Of a stretch of 64,000 nt of DNA, positions 6,295-14,139 are shown piece by piece. The position numbers and the translations under genes are program-made. The notes under the pieces were generated by a model. The model saw only the letters and a program-made list of their open reading frames with translations, was not told where the DNA came from and did not search any database. This DNA comes from a virus, in IMG/VR virus record IMGVR_UViG_3300006735_000022, positions 1 to 64,000 of that record; one strand, 5' to 3'. The first letter of the stretch is position 1. The number at the start of each line of letters is the position of its first letter.

Positions 6295-6805
6295 CATTGA
6301 CCGCATCAACCTCGAAGAGTTCTTTGGTTGTGTAGCAGCAACCAATACGACTCAGATGAAGTCGAATGCCTTCAAGACCATCCGCACTTGGTTGCAGGAG
6401 AAATCCTTTGCCAAGTGGAGTGATGGTCAGTTGCGGTATGTGGGTGATTATAAGGACGGTATGGACTTTGAGTCTGATGAGCATGCCTATGAGATGAAAG
6501 GCAAACTCAAGATGTTCAATAAGAATGGCAGCACTTCTGCTGTAGACTTGAAGAACTTCCGTGGTGAGAGTAAGGTAGTTGATAAGACCTTCGACTACAT
6601 GATCCTTGTGGACACCTTGTCCATGAGTATTGCTATCACTGATTGGGAGACTATCGAGAAGCGTGTTTACTTCACTGAGAAGTCACCTGTTGCTAAGTTC
6701 AAACTGCAACCAGGCGAGTACACTATGCTTGCAGAGAACATCACCCCTTCAGAGAAAACCATGTCGTCCTCTGAAATTCTGGAAAACCTTCAGCAGATCC
6801 TTTGA
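6287..6805 (+). CDS. Unknown protein coupled to the adenine methylase
   Basis: The 172-residue protein is not recognised. The first third is helical (INLEEFFGCVAATNTTQMK); the middle has charged beta-strands with YEMKGKLK and AVDLKNF, then FDYMILVD. The spacing of an acidic residue and a later Asp-x-Lys resembles the PD-(D/E)XK nuclease core, but this is a weak visual resemblance. Its stop overlaps the start of the DNA adenine methylase (TGATG at 6803-6807), so the two are translated together. A partner role with the methylase, or a restriction-like or modification-related nuclease, is possible but unproven. Confidence 0.7.
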   Translation: MFDIDRINLEEFFGCVAATNTTQMKSNAFKTIRTWLQEKSFAKWSDGQLRYVGDYKDGMDFESDEHAYEMKGKLKMFNKNGSTSAVDLKNFRGESKVVDKTFDYMILVDTLSMSIAITDWETIEKRVYFTEKSPVAKFKLQPGEYTMLAENITPSEKTMSSSEILENLQQIL

Positions 6806-7626
6806 TGGCACTTGCCAAAACTCCTCTTCGATATCCAGGTGGCAAATCCCGTGCAGCGACCAAGATTTATTATCACATGCCTCGTCTGTCTGAGTACAGC
6901 GAGTATCGTGAACCTTTTCTGGGAGGTGGATCGATGGCAATCTACATATCCCAGATGTACCCCACCCTCCCAGTCGTCTGCAGTGATCTGTACGAACCCC
7001 TAGTCAACTTCTGGATCCATTTGCGTGACGATGGTGAGCAAATGGCAGAGGATCTATTGAAGATCAAGCGAGAGCACAACACACCTGACGCTGCTCGCGA
7101 ACTTTTTATTGAATCTAAACGTCTTATCAATGAAGAATCCACCTCCAACAAAGATCGATCTCGTTATTTTTGGGTTAGCAATAAGTGTTCTTTCAGTGGT
7201 CTCACTGAGTCATCTAGTTTCTCAAAACAAGCAAGCATCTCCAACTTCAGTGAACGCAACATCATGCGTTTGCCCACAATCAGCAAAGTAATTCGTAACT
7301 GGAAGATTCTACATCAGTCTTACGACAAACTATTGCAGGGAGATGACAAAGCATTTGTCTATCTTGACCCGCCGTATGATATCAAGGATAATCTATATGG
7401 CAAACAGGGTAACATGCACAAAGGATTCGACCATGATCAATTCGCTATTGACTGCCAACAGTCTTCTAATGACTGCATCATCAGTTATAACGCTGATCAG
7501 TTTGTCAGTGATAGATTCCCTGACTGGAGGGCAGCAGACTTTGATCTGACATATACTATGCGTTCGGTTGGAGAATATATGAAAAACCAAACAAAGAGGA
7601 AGGAACTTCTTCTAATGAACTACTAG
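6805..7626 (+). CDS. dam: DNA N6-adenine methyltransferase (Dam type)
   Basis: The 273-residue protein has the class D12 alpha-group order: PLRYPGGKS (motif X) at the N-terminus, FLGGGS (motif I, S-adenosylmethionine binding) and VYLDPPYDI (catalytic motif IV, DPPY). The DPPY motif comes late, at about residue 190, as in T4 Dam. It probably methylates adenine in a short site such as GATC; the target cannot be read from the sequence. ATG 6805 is preferred to the TTG at 6802. Coupling to the unknown upstream gene suggests a shared job such as protecting phage DNA. Confidence 0.93.
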   Translation: MALAKTPLRYPGGKSRAATKIYYHMPRLSEYSEYREPFLGGGSMAIYISQMYPTLPVVCSDLYEPLVNFWIHLRDDGEQMAEDLLKIKREHNTPDAARELFIESKRLINEESTSNKDRSRYFWVSNKCSFSGLTESSSFSKQASISNFSERNIMRLPTISKVIRNWKILHQSYDKLLQGDDKAFVYLDPPYDIKDNLYGKQGNMHKGFDHDQFAIDCQQSSNDCIISYNADQFVSDRFPDWRAADFDLTYTMRSVGEYMKNQTKRKELLLMNY

Positions 7627-7648
7627 ATAGAATGGTATATACCTGACC

Positions 7649-8164
7649 ATGAGAAGACTGAATTCGTTTTTCCTAAACGTAACTGTCGCGATCCTGGACT
7701 ATCTCTACAAAGGTAGAGACTATCAACGATTTTGGGTGCTTGAGGAAATTGCTCGTGCACCCTATTTTGCTTTCTTGAGTGTGTTGCATTTCCGAGAAAG
7801 CATGGGTCTCCGAGGTCCAGATCACTTATACTTGATGAAGCAGCACTTCGAGCAAAGCGTCAATGAAACCGAACATCTGGAATACATGGAGAGCAGGGGC
7901 GGTAATTCTTATTGGATTGACCGTTTTCTCGCAAGACACCTGGTCCTTTTATACTATTGGACCAATGTGGTGTATTACTGGTTGGCTCCTAAGTCAGCGT
8001 ACCATCTATCGTATGAGGTAGAGGTCCATGCTGCCCATACCTATGAGAAGTATATTCGGGACAATGGAGAAGATGAAAGGATTCTAGAGATCCTGAACGA
8101 TGAAATTGAACATTCTCTTGAACTGAAAGACGCAATGGAAAAGTCCCTAGATAGTAGTGTCTGA
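7649..8164 (+). CDS. ptox: Plastoquinol terminal oxidase (PTOX)
   Basis: The 171-residue alternative-oxidase-family protein contains all four di-iron ligand boxes: LEE in VLEEIARAPYF, NETEHLEYM (Glu-x-x-His), YEVEVHAAH (Glu-x-x-x-His) and NDEIEHSLEL (Glu-x-x-His). A hydrophobic stretch (RHLVLLYYWTNVVYYWL) anchors it to one membrane leaflet. PTOX oxidises plastoquinol and reduces oxygen to water, relieving over-reduction of the thylakoid chain. Cyanophage PTOX is known and is thought to keep photosystem II turning over while carbon fixation is shut down. It is slightly shorter than plant PTOX, which has extra N-terminal sequence. Confidence 0.93.
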   Translation: MRRLNSFFLNVTVAILDYLYKGRDYQRFWVLEEIARAPYFAFLSVLHFRESMGLRGPDHLYLMKQHFEQSVNETEHLEYMESRGGNSYWIDRFLARHLVLLYYWTNVVYYWLAPKSAYHLSYEVEVHAAHTYEKYIRDNGEDERILEILNDEIEHSLELKDAMEKSLDSSV

Positions 8165-8173
8165 CTCAATAGT

Positions 8174-8473
8174 ATGCTGTCAACTCAGTACCGCCTGCGA
8201 CTGGAAGAAATCTGCAGGAAGATTGTGAATCGGGAAGAGGTTCCTTTAGCAGATATGATATGGGCAAACAAACTTGCTAAAGCAAACACTACTGCTAGAA
8301 CATGGTTGAACCGTGCTAGGAGGGAGGTGTTGAATCCTAAAGACGATTTTTTCAATGATCTAAATCTTGGTTCACCGGACCCGACCGAGCACAAGCAGAC
8401 ATTTGATGGGGCAGATGATATAATGGAATGGTTCCGCACTGATCGTTGTGATGACTGGCGTCAAAGAGACTAG
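8174..8473 (+). CDS. Hypothetical protein, basic helical N-terminus
   Basis: The 99-residue protein has a charged helical first two thirds (YRLRLEEICRKIVNREEV, then WANKLAKAN and RTWLNRARREVLN) and an acidic tail ending in MEWFRTDRCDDWRQRD. It has no recognised domain. It begins nine bases after PTOX and overlaps the next gene by 23 bases. The basic helices could bind nucleic acid, but there is no firm motif. Confidence 0.7.
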   Translation: MLSTQYRLRLEEICRKIVNREEVPLADMIWANKLAKANTTARTWLNRARREVLNPKDDFFNDLNLGSPDPTEHKQTFDGADDIMEWFRTDRCDDWRQRD

Positions 8474-8906
8474 ACTCCAGAATTGGTTTGAGATGCTAAC
8501 CAAACCTAGTGCGGCGTTTGGTGGGTTTCCTCCATGCCCATTTGCTAAGTCTGCTTTTTTGAGGAAGAAGGTGGAGGTAATAGACTATGATAATTTTTCT
8601 CAGATAACTGGTTTGATGTCACAACCCTGGACTAAGGAGGTTGTGATTTTTGTTATTGATAATCAATCTGCAGACGATGTTACTAAACTTGCGGAGAAGT
8701 GTAACACGATCTACCCAGACTTCTTGTTCCTAGAAGAGCATCCTGACCTCGTAGAAGAGGTGGGAGGACAACACCTGAACAGTGGAATGGTTTTGCTGTT
8801 GGTACAGTTGAGGAAGGAGTTAGAGGATGCTAGGAACGAACTAAAGGGAACTCCATATTATGATAAGTGGACAAATGAACTGAAAGAAAGAATTTTCAAC
8901 CGATAG
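8451..8906 (+). CDS. Hypothetical protein with GGFPPCPFA motif
   Basis: The 151-residue protein (GTG 8448 also possible) contains a striking GGFPPCPFAK segment near residue 30, then an alpha/beta region (KEVVIFVIDNQSADDVTKLAEK; LFLEEHPDLVEEVGG) and a C-terminal helix. The Pro-Pro-Cys-Pro element could be a redox or metal site. I do not recognise the family. It lies just upstream of the gp62-regA promoter. Confidence 0.7.
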   Translation: MTGVKETRLQNWFEMLTKPSAAFGGFPPCPFAKSAFLRKKVEVIDYDNFSQITGLMSQPWTKEVVIFVIDNQSADDVTKLAEKCNTIYPDFLFLEEHPDLVEEVGGQHLNSGMVLLLVQLRKELEDARNELKGTPYYDKWTNELKERIFNR

Positions 8907-8921
8907 ATAATGTGGTATACT
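8893..8921 (+). promoter_or_regulatory. Candidate sigma70 promoter for the gp62-regA unit
   Basis: TTTTCA (8893-8898), a 17-base spacer and TATACT (8916-8921) preceded by TGG form an extended -10 promoter. It lies 21 bases upstream of the small ORF at 8942 that leads into gp62. Confidence 0.55.
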
Positions 8922-8941
8922 GTTGGAATTCATTGTTCCTA

Positions 8942-9085
8942 ATGGAAAAACCAACCGACCTGTGGCAAGACATGGCGACCCTCAATACTTTGTATGAGGA
9001 GTTATGTTGGGATCCGGATGAAGTTTTAGAGTTCGTCCCAGACTACGACAACGATTGTATTATTATTCGTAAGAAGAATGCCTGA
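8942..9085 (+). CDS. 47-residue acidic hypothetical protein
   Basis: The small ORF (MEKPTDLWQDMATLNTLYEE...) is acidic and Trp-containing and ends in the basic IIIRKKNA. It directly follows the promoter at 8893 and overlaps the gp62 start by eight bases. Size, promoter and overlap support it as a real gene; function unknown. Confidence 0.65.
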   Translation: MEKPTDLWQDMATLNTLYEELCWDPDEVLEFVPDYDNDCIIIRKKNA

Positions 9086-9461
9086 ATTGAAAGATTGGTT
9101 GAAGTCAATCAACGAGACCAAGACCAATCTAATTGAAGAAGATCCACTCCTAGAGTCCAAGTATCTTCCCTACATTATCAACCGCTGTTTGTCTGGGCAC
9201 ATCGACTCCTTGATGTACGCCAATGAGATGAATATCTACCACCAACTTGATAATAAGTTACAATACGACTTTTTACTAAATACTCTGAGATCGAAGAAGA
9301 GATTCTCTCCTTGGGTCCGCAAAGATGAGCTAGTGAATCTCCAACTCGTCAAAAAATACTACGGTTATTCTGACGAAAAGGCGAAGCAAGTGCTCCCTCT
9401 TCTTTCCAGTGAAATGCTGGATCATATTACTAAAAAGCTTGACACCGGAGGGTTGCAATGA
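9078..9461 (+). CDS. 62: Clamp loader small subunit, gp62
   Basis: The 127-residue protein contains the features of T4-like gp62 as I know them: PYIINRCLSGH, the DSLMYANEMN and LQYDFLLNTLR segments, and KKRFSPWVRK followed by LVKKYYGYS. It forms the hetero-pentameric clamp loader with gp44. It is shorter than T4 gp62 (187 residues), as is usual in cyanophages. Its TGA overlaps the regA ATG (9458), and a GGAGGG ribosome-binding site for regA lies in its last codons. Confidence 0.9.
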   Translation: MPELKDWLKSINETKTNLIEEDPLLESKYLPYIINRCLSGHIDSLMYANEMNIYHQLDNKLQYDFLLNTLRSKKRFSPWVRKDELVNLQLVKKYYGYSDEKAKQVLPLLSSEMLDHITKKLDTGGLQ

Positions 9462-9892
9462 ATAGTAGTGAACCCATTTATGAATGGTCATCTGCTAAGA
9501 TGATTGAAGTGGTTCTTCAAGAACCAGATGATTTTCTAAAAGTTCGTGAGACTCTAACTCGCATTGGAGTTGCATCTCGTAAAGAAAAGAAACTGTATCA
9601 GTCCTGTCATATTCTTCATAAGCAGGGAAGATATTTTATTGTCCATTTCAAAGAACTGTTTGCTCTGGACGGTAAGAGAGCAAACCTGACTATCAATGAC
9701 GTTCAACGTCGTAATAGAATTGTAAATCTCCTCGTAGATTGGGGATTGGTTTTGATTTCTGATGAGGCACTGCAAAATATTGCTGATGTATCCCCATTGA
9801 ATCAAATCAAAGTCATCTCATTCCGCGAGAAGTCTGAATGGACACTAGAGACGAAGTATAACATTGGTAAGAAGAGGGTCCAGGAGAACTGA
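9458..9892 (+). CDS. regA: Translational repressor RegA
   Basis: The 144-residue protein matches T4 RegA along its length: MIEVVLQEPDDFLKVRETLTRIG, then LYQSCHILHKQG-Y-IVHFKE and the C-terminal VISFREKSEW. RegA binds ribosome-binding regions of early phage mRNAs, including those of replication genes, and shuts off their translation. The product has 14 extra N-terminal residues compared with T4 if translation starts at 9458; the in-frame ATG at 9500 would match T4 exactly. I prefer 9458 because it has GGAGGG upstream and the ATGA overlap. Confidence 0.95.
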   Translation: MNSSEPIYEWSSAKMIEVVLQEPDDFLKVRETLTRIGVASRKEKKLYQSCHILHKQGRYFIVHFKELFALDGKRANLTINDVQRRNRIVNLLVDWGLVLISDEALQNIADVSPLNQIKVISFREKSEWTLETKYNIGKKRVQEN

Positions 9893-9901
9893 CGGTTCTC
9901 C
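9883..9901 (+). other. Hairpin spanning the regA stop codon
   Basis: GGAGAAC (9883-9889) pairs perfectly with GTTCTCC (9895-9901). The loop TGACG holds the regA stop codon. No T run follows, so it is not a standard terminator. It may protect the 3' end of the early transcript or be a processing site ahead of the late promoter at 9927. Confidence 0.5.
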
Positions 9902-9926
9902 GAACCTCTAAAATTCCCAGATGTGC

Positions 9927-9960
9927 TATAAATAAGTGTGGATGCCTTCGGGGTCCACAC
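9927..9960 (+). promoter_or_regulatory. Late promoter octamer and leader hairpin of hsp20
   Basis: TATAAATA (9927-9934) is an exact T4 late promoter octamer. Two bases later GTGTGGA (9936-9942) can pair with TCCACAC (9954-9960), with an inner CC-TTCG-GG tetraloop helix. The same seven-base stem reappears downstream of the psbA late octamer at 62008. The hsp20 start lies 30 bases after the hairpin. Confidence 0.75.
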
Positions 9961-9989
9961 AACACAATCTGCCTATTAGGGGATTTACC

Positions 9990-10418
9990 ATGTCTAACAT
10001 CGAGAAATTTCGTGCAGCTGGTCTGCCGGATCTGATTGATCGTATCAACAAAAATTCTATTGGTTGGGACACACACTTCAACCAATTCTGGGAGTCCAAC
10101 ACTGTTGGAAACTTCCCTCCATACAATATCCTTCAACTCAGCAACCACGAGACACGCCTAGAGATCGCACTGGCGGGGTTCAAGAAGGATGAGGTCAAAG
10201 TATACTCCGAGTACGGTAAACTTATCGTAGAAGGGAAGCGTGAGAAAGCATTGGATGGTGAATACATCCATCGTGGAATGGCAAACCGCGACTTTGAGCG
10301 TGCTTGGACCATCGCAGAGGATGTCAACATCGACACAGTGTCCTTTGAAGACGGACTTTTGATCGTGACGTTGAAAAAAATCGTCCCTGATCACCATGCC
10401 CGCAAGGACTACCTCTAA
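9990..10418 (+). CDS. hsp20: Small heat-shock protein Hsp20
   Basis: The 142-residue protein has an alpha-crystallin domain: PPYNILQLSNHETRLEIALAGF, then YGKLIVEGKRE, and the conserved beta-strand GLLIVTLKK. Small heat-shock proteins hold unfolding proteins; cyanophages commonly carry one, possibly as a virion assembly chaperone. The ATG at 9990 was chosen over the longer frame from 9936 because TAGGGG precedes it and the upstream part lies in the leader hairpin. The exact late octamer points to late expression. Confidence 0.93.
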   Translation: MSNIEKFRAAGLPDLIDRINKNSIGWDTHFNQFWESNTVGNFPPYNILQLSNHETRLEIALAGFKKDEVKVYSEYGKLIVEGKREKALDGEYIHRGMANRDFERAWTIAEDVNIDTVSFEDGLLIVTLKKIVPDHHARKDYL

Positions 10419-10437
10419 ATAATACGATGACAGTCGT
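10415..10437 (+). promoter_or_regulatory. Late-promoter-like CTAAATA with short hairpin
   Basis: CTAAATA (10415-10421) overlaps the hsp20 stop codon and is followed by a four-base inverted repeat, ACGA (10424-10427) and TCGT (10434-10437). It lies 23 bases before the GTG of the nucleotidyltransferase gene. The hairpin is weak. Confidence 0.4.
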
Positions 10438-10443
10438 AAATTA

Positions 10444-11184
10444 GTGTACAACAGGGTCCTTCATCATATAAAAGCGTCAGATTTGCGGGAAACCGCAGGT
10501 CTGACTTTGCGTTTTCGGGAAGATTTGAACCCTAAGTTCTGGTTTGGGACTAAACTCAAACCAGAAGTGCGTAAAGCACTGATGAATTTTGCGAAAGCGT
10601 TCGCAGATTTCGTTGAACTGGATGATTCTGCTGTCACTGACGTGCTTATGTTGGGCGGCAACGCCGGATACAACTACACACAGTTCAGTGACATCGATGT
10701 ACACCTGGTAATTGACCCTGCACTTGTCCCAAAATGCGATCCGGAACTAATTTCGGACTATTTTATGGACAAGAAGACGCTTTGGGAACTCACACATGAT
10801 GTAAAGGTCTATGGTGCACCCGTAGAACCATACATTGAACGTCCTGGGGTCACTAGAAAGAAGAGTCAGGGTGTCTATAGTGTCCTGAAGAACAAATGGG
10901 TGCAAGAACCAGAGAAGAATGAGAGTGAGATCGATGAATTTGAACTCACTAAGAAGACAAACAACTTGAAGGCGAAGATTGACACGCTTATTCAGACAGA
11001 AAAACCTGAAGCACTCAAGTCAATCGTCAAAAAACTCCGGGCGGGACGTGCCTCATCCCTTGAGAAGTTCGGAGAGTATGGGTTTGAGAACCTGGTGTTC
11101 AAAGAATTGAGAAATTCTGGGTACATCGACAAGATTCGCAAGTCCATGGTAGAATTGAAGAACCGAAGACTGTCGCTTCCATGA
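10444..11184 (+). CDS. Nucleotidyltransferase-fold protein
   Basis: The 246-residue protein carries the Pol-beta-type nucleotidyltransferase core: LMLGGNAGYNYTQFSDIDVHLVID (parts: LMLGGNAG and SDIDVHLVI). A Gly-Gly turn followed about ten residues later by Asp-x-Asp gives the two metal-binding carboxylates. The rest is charged and helical. Family members transfer NMP to nucleic acids, proteins or antibiotics; the substrate here cannot be read. The only visible start is GTG 10444, with no clear ribosome-binding site. The stop overlaps the next gene (ATGA at 11181), which in turn overlaps gp43. Confidence 0.8.
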   Translation: MYNRVLHHIKASDLRETAGLTLRFREDLNPKFWFGTKLKPEVRKALMNFAKAFADFVELDDSAVTDVLMLGGNAGYNYTQFSDIDVHLVIDPALVPKCDPELISDYFMDKKTLWELTHDVKVYGAPVEPYIERPGVTRKKSQGVYSVLKNKWVQEPEKNESEIDEFELTKKTNNLKAKIDTLIQTEKPEALKSIVKKLRAGRASSLEKFGEYGFENLVFKELRNSGYIDKIRKSMVELKNRRLSLP

Positions 11185-11447
11185 TCCAGATTTTATTATT
11201 GAAGAACGAAACAGTTCTAATCTCACGAGTCGAGGAAGTTGGTTCTGAGATGGGAGAACCAGACTGTAAACTGATCAAACCCTATAAGATGGTGCTGCAT
11301 GACGACTGCACCGAGAATGTCACGTTCGAGTCTTGGCCTTCTTTCACTGATCAAAACGAACTGATGATCCATTCTGATAGTATTTTGACTATCGTAGAAC
11401 CAAACAAGTTTCAACTGGAAAAGTATCAATCGGTCACCGCTGAATGA
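11181..11447 (+). CDS. Small beta-rich protein upstream of gp43
   Basis: The 88-residue protein begins MIQILLLKNETVLISRVEEVG and continues with strands (CKLIKPYKMVLH; NELMIHSDSILTIVEP). The layout, in which a short strand is followed by Glu-Pro-Asp-Cys-Lys-Leu, looks like the small LSM/SH3-like phage proteins found in many marine phages, which I recall only by pattern. It overlaps both neighbours by four bases (ATGA), so it is translated in step with DNA polymerase. Function unknown. Confidence 0.78.
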   Translation: MIQILLLKNETVLISRVEEVGSEMGEPDCKLIKPYKMVLHDDCTENVTFESWPSFTDQNELMIHSDSILTIVEPNKFQLEKYQSVTAE

Positions 11448-13939
11448 GATTTTACACGAATATCCAGATGGTCGGCAACGACTTTCTGGTGCGTGGGTAT
11501 GAAAACGGTCGCCCGATCAAAACCAGAGAGAGTTACCAACCCACATTATTTGTTCCGTCGCGTAAGAAAACCAAATTCAAAACACTGGACGGCAAATATG
11601 TCCAGAGTATCCAACCAGGCACAGTCAAAGATTGCCGTGAGTTCTACAAAACTCATGGTGAAGTAGAGAACTTCGATATCTACGGCAATAATAGGTACGT
11701 CTATCAGTATATCTCTGATAAGTATCCTGAGGATGAGATCAAGTTTGACATCAAAAAGATGAAGGTGGTTACCATCGACATCGAGGTGTCTGCTGAGAAG
11801 GGATTCCCCACGGTAGAGAACTGTGATGAGGAAATGCTCTGCATTACCCTGCAGAACTATGCCACAAAGCGTATTCTTACCTTTGGTGTGGGTCCTTATA
11901 ACAACAATGACCCTATGGTCAAGTACGTGCAGTGCAACGATGAGTATGATTTGTTGCAGCACTTCATCAACTACTGGTCAAGTGACACCCCTGACGTGGT
12001 AACTGGGTGGAACTGTCAGTTATATGACATTCCGTACCTGTGTAAGCGTATCACTCGTGTACTGGGTGAGAAGGCATGCAAGAAGATGTCTCCATGGGGT
12101 CTAGTGACTGCTGAGGAGATGTTCATCATGCACCGTGAGCGTCTGATCTATGACATTGCAGGCGTCACTGTCCTTGATTACCTTGATCTGTACAAGAAAT
12201 TCACCTACAAAGCACAAGAAAGTTATAAACTTGATTACATCGGTGAAGTCGAACTAGGTGAGAAGAAGTTAGATCACTCAGAATACGACAGTTTCAGGGA
12301 GTTTTACACTAAAGACTGGCAGAAATTCGTTTCATACAACATCCAGGACGTTAGACTGGTTGACTCCCTTGAGGAGAAGATGAAACTGATTGAACTCGCT
12401 GTCACTATGGCATATGACGCCAAGGTGAACTTCACAGACGTGTTTTATCAGGTCCGAATGTGGGACATGATCATCTACAACGACCTGAAGAAGAAGGGTA
12501 TCGTCATTCCACCCAAGGCAGACGAGGTAAAGAATGAAAAGTATGCCGGTGCTTACGTAAAAGAACCAAAACCAGGCATTTATGACTGGGTTGTGAGTTT
12601 TGACTTGAACTCACTGTACCCACACCTCATCATGCAGTACAATATCTCACCAGAGACTTTGTTAGACGACAGATATCCCTCTGTAAGCGTCGATAAACTG
12701 CTGGATAAGGAGGTAGATCTATCTGGTCTTGAGGACGTTACTGTGTGCCCTAACGGTGCCATGTTCACCACCAAAACCCGTGGATTCTTGCCCAAATTGA
12801 TGGACAAAATCTACAGTGAGAGGGTGGTCTTCAAGAAAAAGATGCTCCAAGCAAAGAAGGAGTACGAGAAGACGCCTACAAAGGCGTTGGAGAAGGAGAT
12901 TGCCAGGTGTAACAACATCCAAATGGCAAAGAAGATCCAACTCAACTCTGCTTATGGTGCCATTGGCAACAACTACTTCCGGTATTACAAACTAGAGAAC
13001 GCTGAGGCAATCACTATGGGTGGTCAGTTCAGCATTCGCTGGATTGAGAACCGGATGAACCAATATCTAAACAAACTACTCAAAACTGAGGACCACGACT
13101 ATGTTATTGCTTCCGATACTGACAGTATCTATCTGTGTCTTGATCTACTTGTCCGTAGTGTATTTGATGTACACAAAGTTTCTAAAGAGAGGATTGTCGA
13201 ATTCCTCAATGATGCCTGTGAGAAGCGATTTGAACCATACATATCGAAATGCTACGCGGAACTCGCGACGTATGTGAATGCATACGAGCAGAAGATGTTC
13301 ATGAAGCGAGAAACCATCGCTGAGCGTGGCATCTGGACTGCTAAGAAGCGATATATTCTCAACGCATGGGACATTGAGGGTGTGAGGTTTGCTGAACCGA
13401 AACTCAAGATCATGGGTATCGAAGCAGTCAAGTCATCCACCCCTGCACCCTGTCGTCAGATGATCAAAGACGCTCTGAAGATCATCATGAGCAAGACTGA
13501 GGATGATGTTATCAAATACATCGATGACATGCGTCGTGAGTTCAAAAAGATGGACCCTGCTGCTGTTGCATTCCCACGATCCTGCAACAATTTGGACAAA
13601 TATAAGAGTAGTTTGTCCATTTATAGTAAAGGTACACCTATCCATGTACGAGGTTCACTTCTCTACAACCATTACTTGAAGAAGCATAACCTTGACTCTA
13701 AATATAATGCGATCAACAATGGCGACAAGGTAAAATTCTGCTATTTGACTAAACCGAATCCAACCCAAGAGAATGTAATCTCATTTGTCGGTGATTTCCC
13801 CAAAGAATTGGGTCTAGCAGGATATGTTGACTATATGTTGATGTTCGATAAGTCTTTTGTAGAACCGCTTAGGGCGGTTCTGGACGCTATCGGCTGGTCA
13901 GTAGAAAAGACAGCAACTCTGGATCTTTTCTTTGTCTGA
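11444..13939 (+). CDS. 43: DNA polymerase gp43 (family B)
   Basis: The 831-residue enzyme has exonuclease motifs TIDIEVS (Exo I, about residue 110), GWNCQLYDIPYL (Exo II) and YNIQDVRLV (Exo III). It also has polymerase motifs SFDLNSLYPHLIMQ (A), KKIQLNSAYGAIGN (B) and IASDTDSIYL (C, the Asp-Thr-Asp catalytic pair). It is the replicative polymerase, held on DNA by gp45. Length is a little below T4 gp43 (898). No intron or intein interrupts it. The C-terminus ends in SVEKTATLDLFF; T4-like polymerases use a C-terminal Phe-containing peptide to bind the clamp, which fits LDLFFV. Confidence 0.98.
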   Translation: MRFYTNIQMVGNDFLVRGYENGRPIKTRESYQPTLFVPSRKKTKFKTLDGKYVQSIQPGTVKDCREFYKTHGEVENFDIYGNNRYVYQYISDKYPEDEIKFDIKKMKVVTIDIEVSAEKGFPTVENCDEEMLCITLQNYATKRILTFGVGPYNNNDPMVKYVQCNDEYDLLQHFINYWSSDTPDVVTGWNCQLYDIPYLCKRITRVLGEKACKKMSPWGLVTAEEMFIMHRERLIYDIAGVTVLDYLDLYKKFTYKAQESYKLDYIGEVELGEKKLDHSEYDSFREFYTKDWQKFVSYNIQDVRLVDSLEEKMKLIELAVTMAYDAKVNFTDVFYQVRMWDMIIYNDLKKKGIVIPPKADEVKNEKYAGAYVKEPKPGIYDWVVSFDLNSLYPHLIMQYNISPETLLDDRYPSVSVDKLLDKEVDLSGLEDVTVCPNGAMFTTKTRGFLPKLMDKIYSERVVFKKKMLQAKKEYEKTPTKALEKEIARCNNIQMAKKIQLNSAYGAIGNNYFRYYKLENAEAITMGGQFSIRWIENRMNQYLNKLLKTEDHDYVIASDTDSIYLCLDLLVRSVFDVHKVSKERIVEFLNDACEKRFEPYISKCYAELATYVNAYEQKMFMKRETIAERGIWTAKKRYILNAWDIEGVRFAEPKLKIMGIEAVKSSTPAPCRQMIKDALKIIMSKTEDDVIKYIDDMRREFKKMDPAAVAFPRSCNNLDKYKSSLSIYSKGTPIHVRGSLLYNHYLKKHNLDSKYNAINNGDKVKFCYLTKPNPTQENVISFVGDFPKELGLAGYVDYMLMFDKSFVEPLRAVLDAIGWSVEKTATLDLFFV

Positions 13940-13948
13940 TGCTATAAT
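13940..13948 (+). promoter_or_regulatory. Extended -10 promoter after gp43
   Basis: TGCTATAAT is a perfect -10 hexamer with the TGN extension, overlapping the gp43 stop and 21 bases upstream of the small ORF at 13969. No clear -35 box is present, which extended -10 promoters can tolerate. Confidence 0.6.
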
Positions 13949-13968
13949 CAAAACACTACTGGGGTACT

Positions 13969-14139
13969 ATGGAACTTCCTATCAACGATCAAGAACTTGA
14001 AACCATCGTAAAGGCACTGAGACTGGGTGGTGACACGGCTCTTTATCAAAAACTCAACAGGGTCAAGGATGTTCGTGATGCTAATCCTGGTGGACCATAC
14101 AAAAGGATCGTTAGAGAGCAGTTTGGTTACGTCATCTGA
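13969..14139 (+). CDS. 56-residue hypothetical protein
   Basis: The small helical protein contains DQELETIVKALRLGGDTALYQKL and ends EQFGYVI. The LRLGGDTALYQKL part looks like a conserved helix. It sits directly behind the TGCTATAAT promoter and overlaps the cytidylyltransferase start by one base (TGATG at 14137-14141). These features make it a likely real gene; function unknown. Confidence 0.7.
   Translation: MELPINDQELETIVKALRLGGDTALYQKLNRVKDVRDANPGGPYKRIVREQFGYVI

Noticed and set aside
7633-7641. TGGTATATA before PTOX as an extended -10 promoter
   Set aside because: It ends only 8 bases before the PTOX start codon, which would give almost no leader, and no -35 was seen.
13862-13880. GAACCGC-TTAGG-GCGGTTC hairpin
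   Set aside because: It lies about 60 bases before the end of gp43 in coding sequence with no T run, so it is probably not a terminator.
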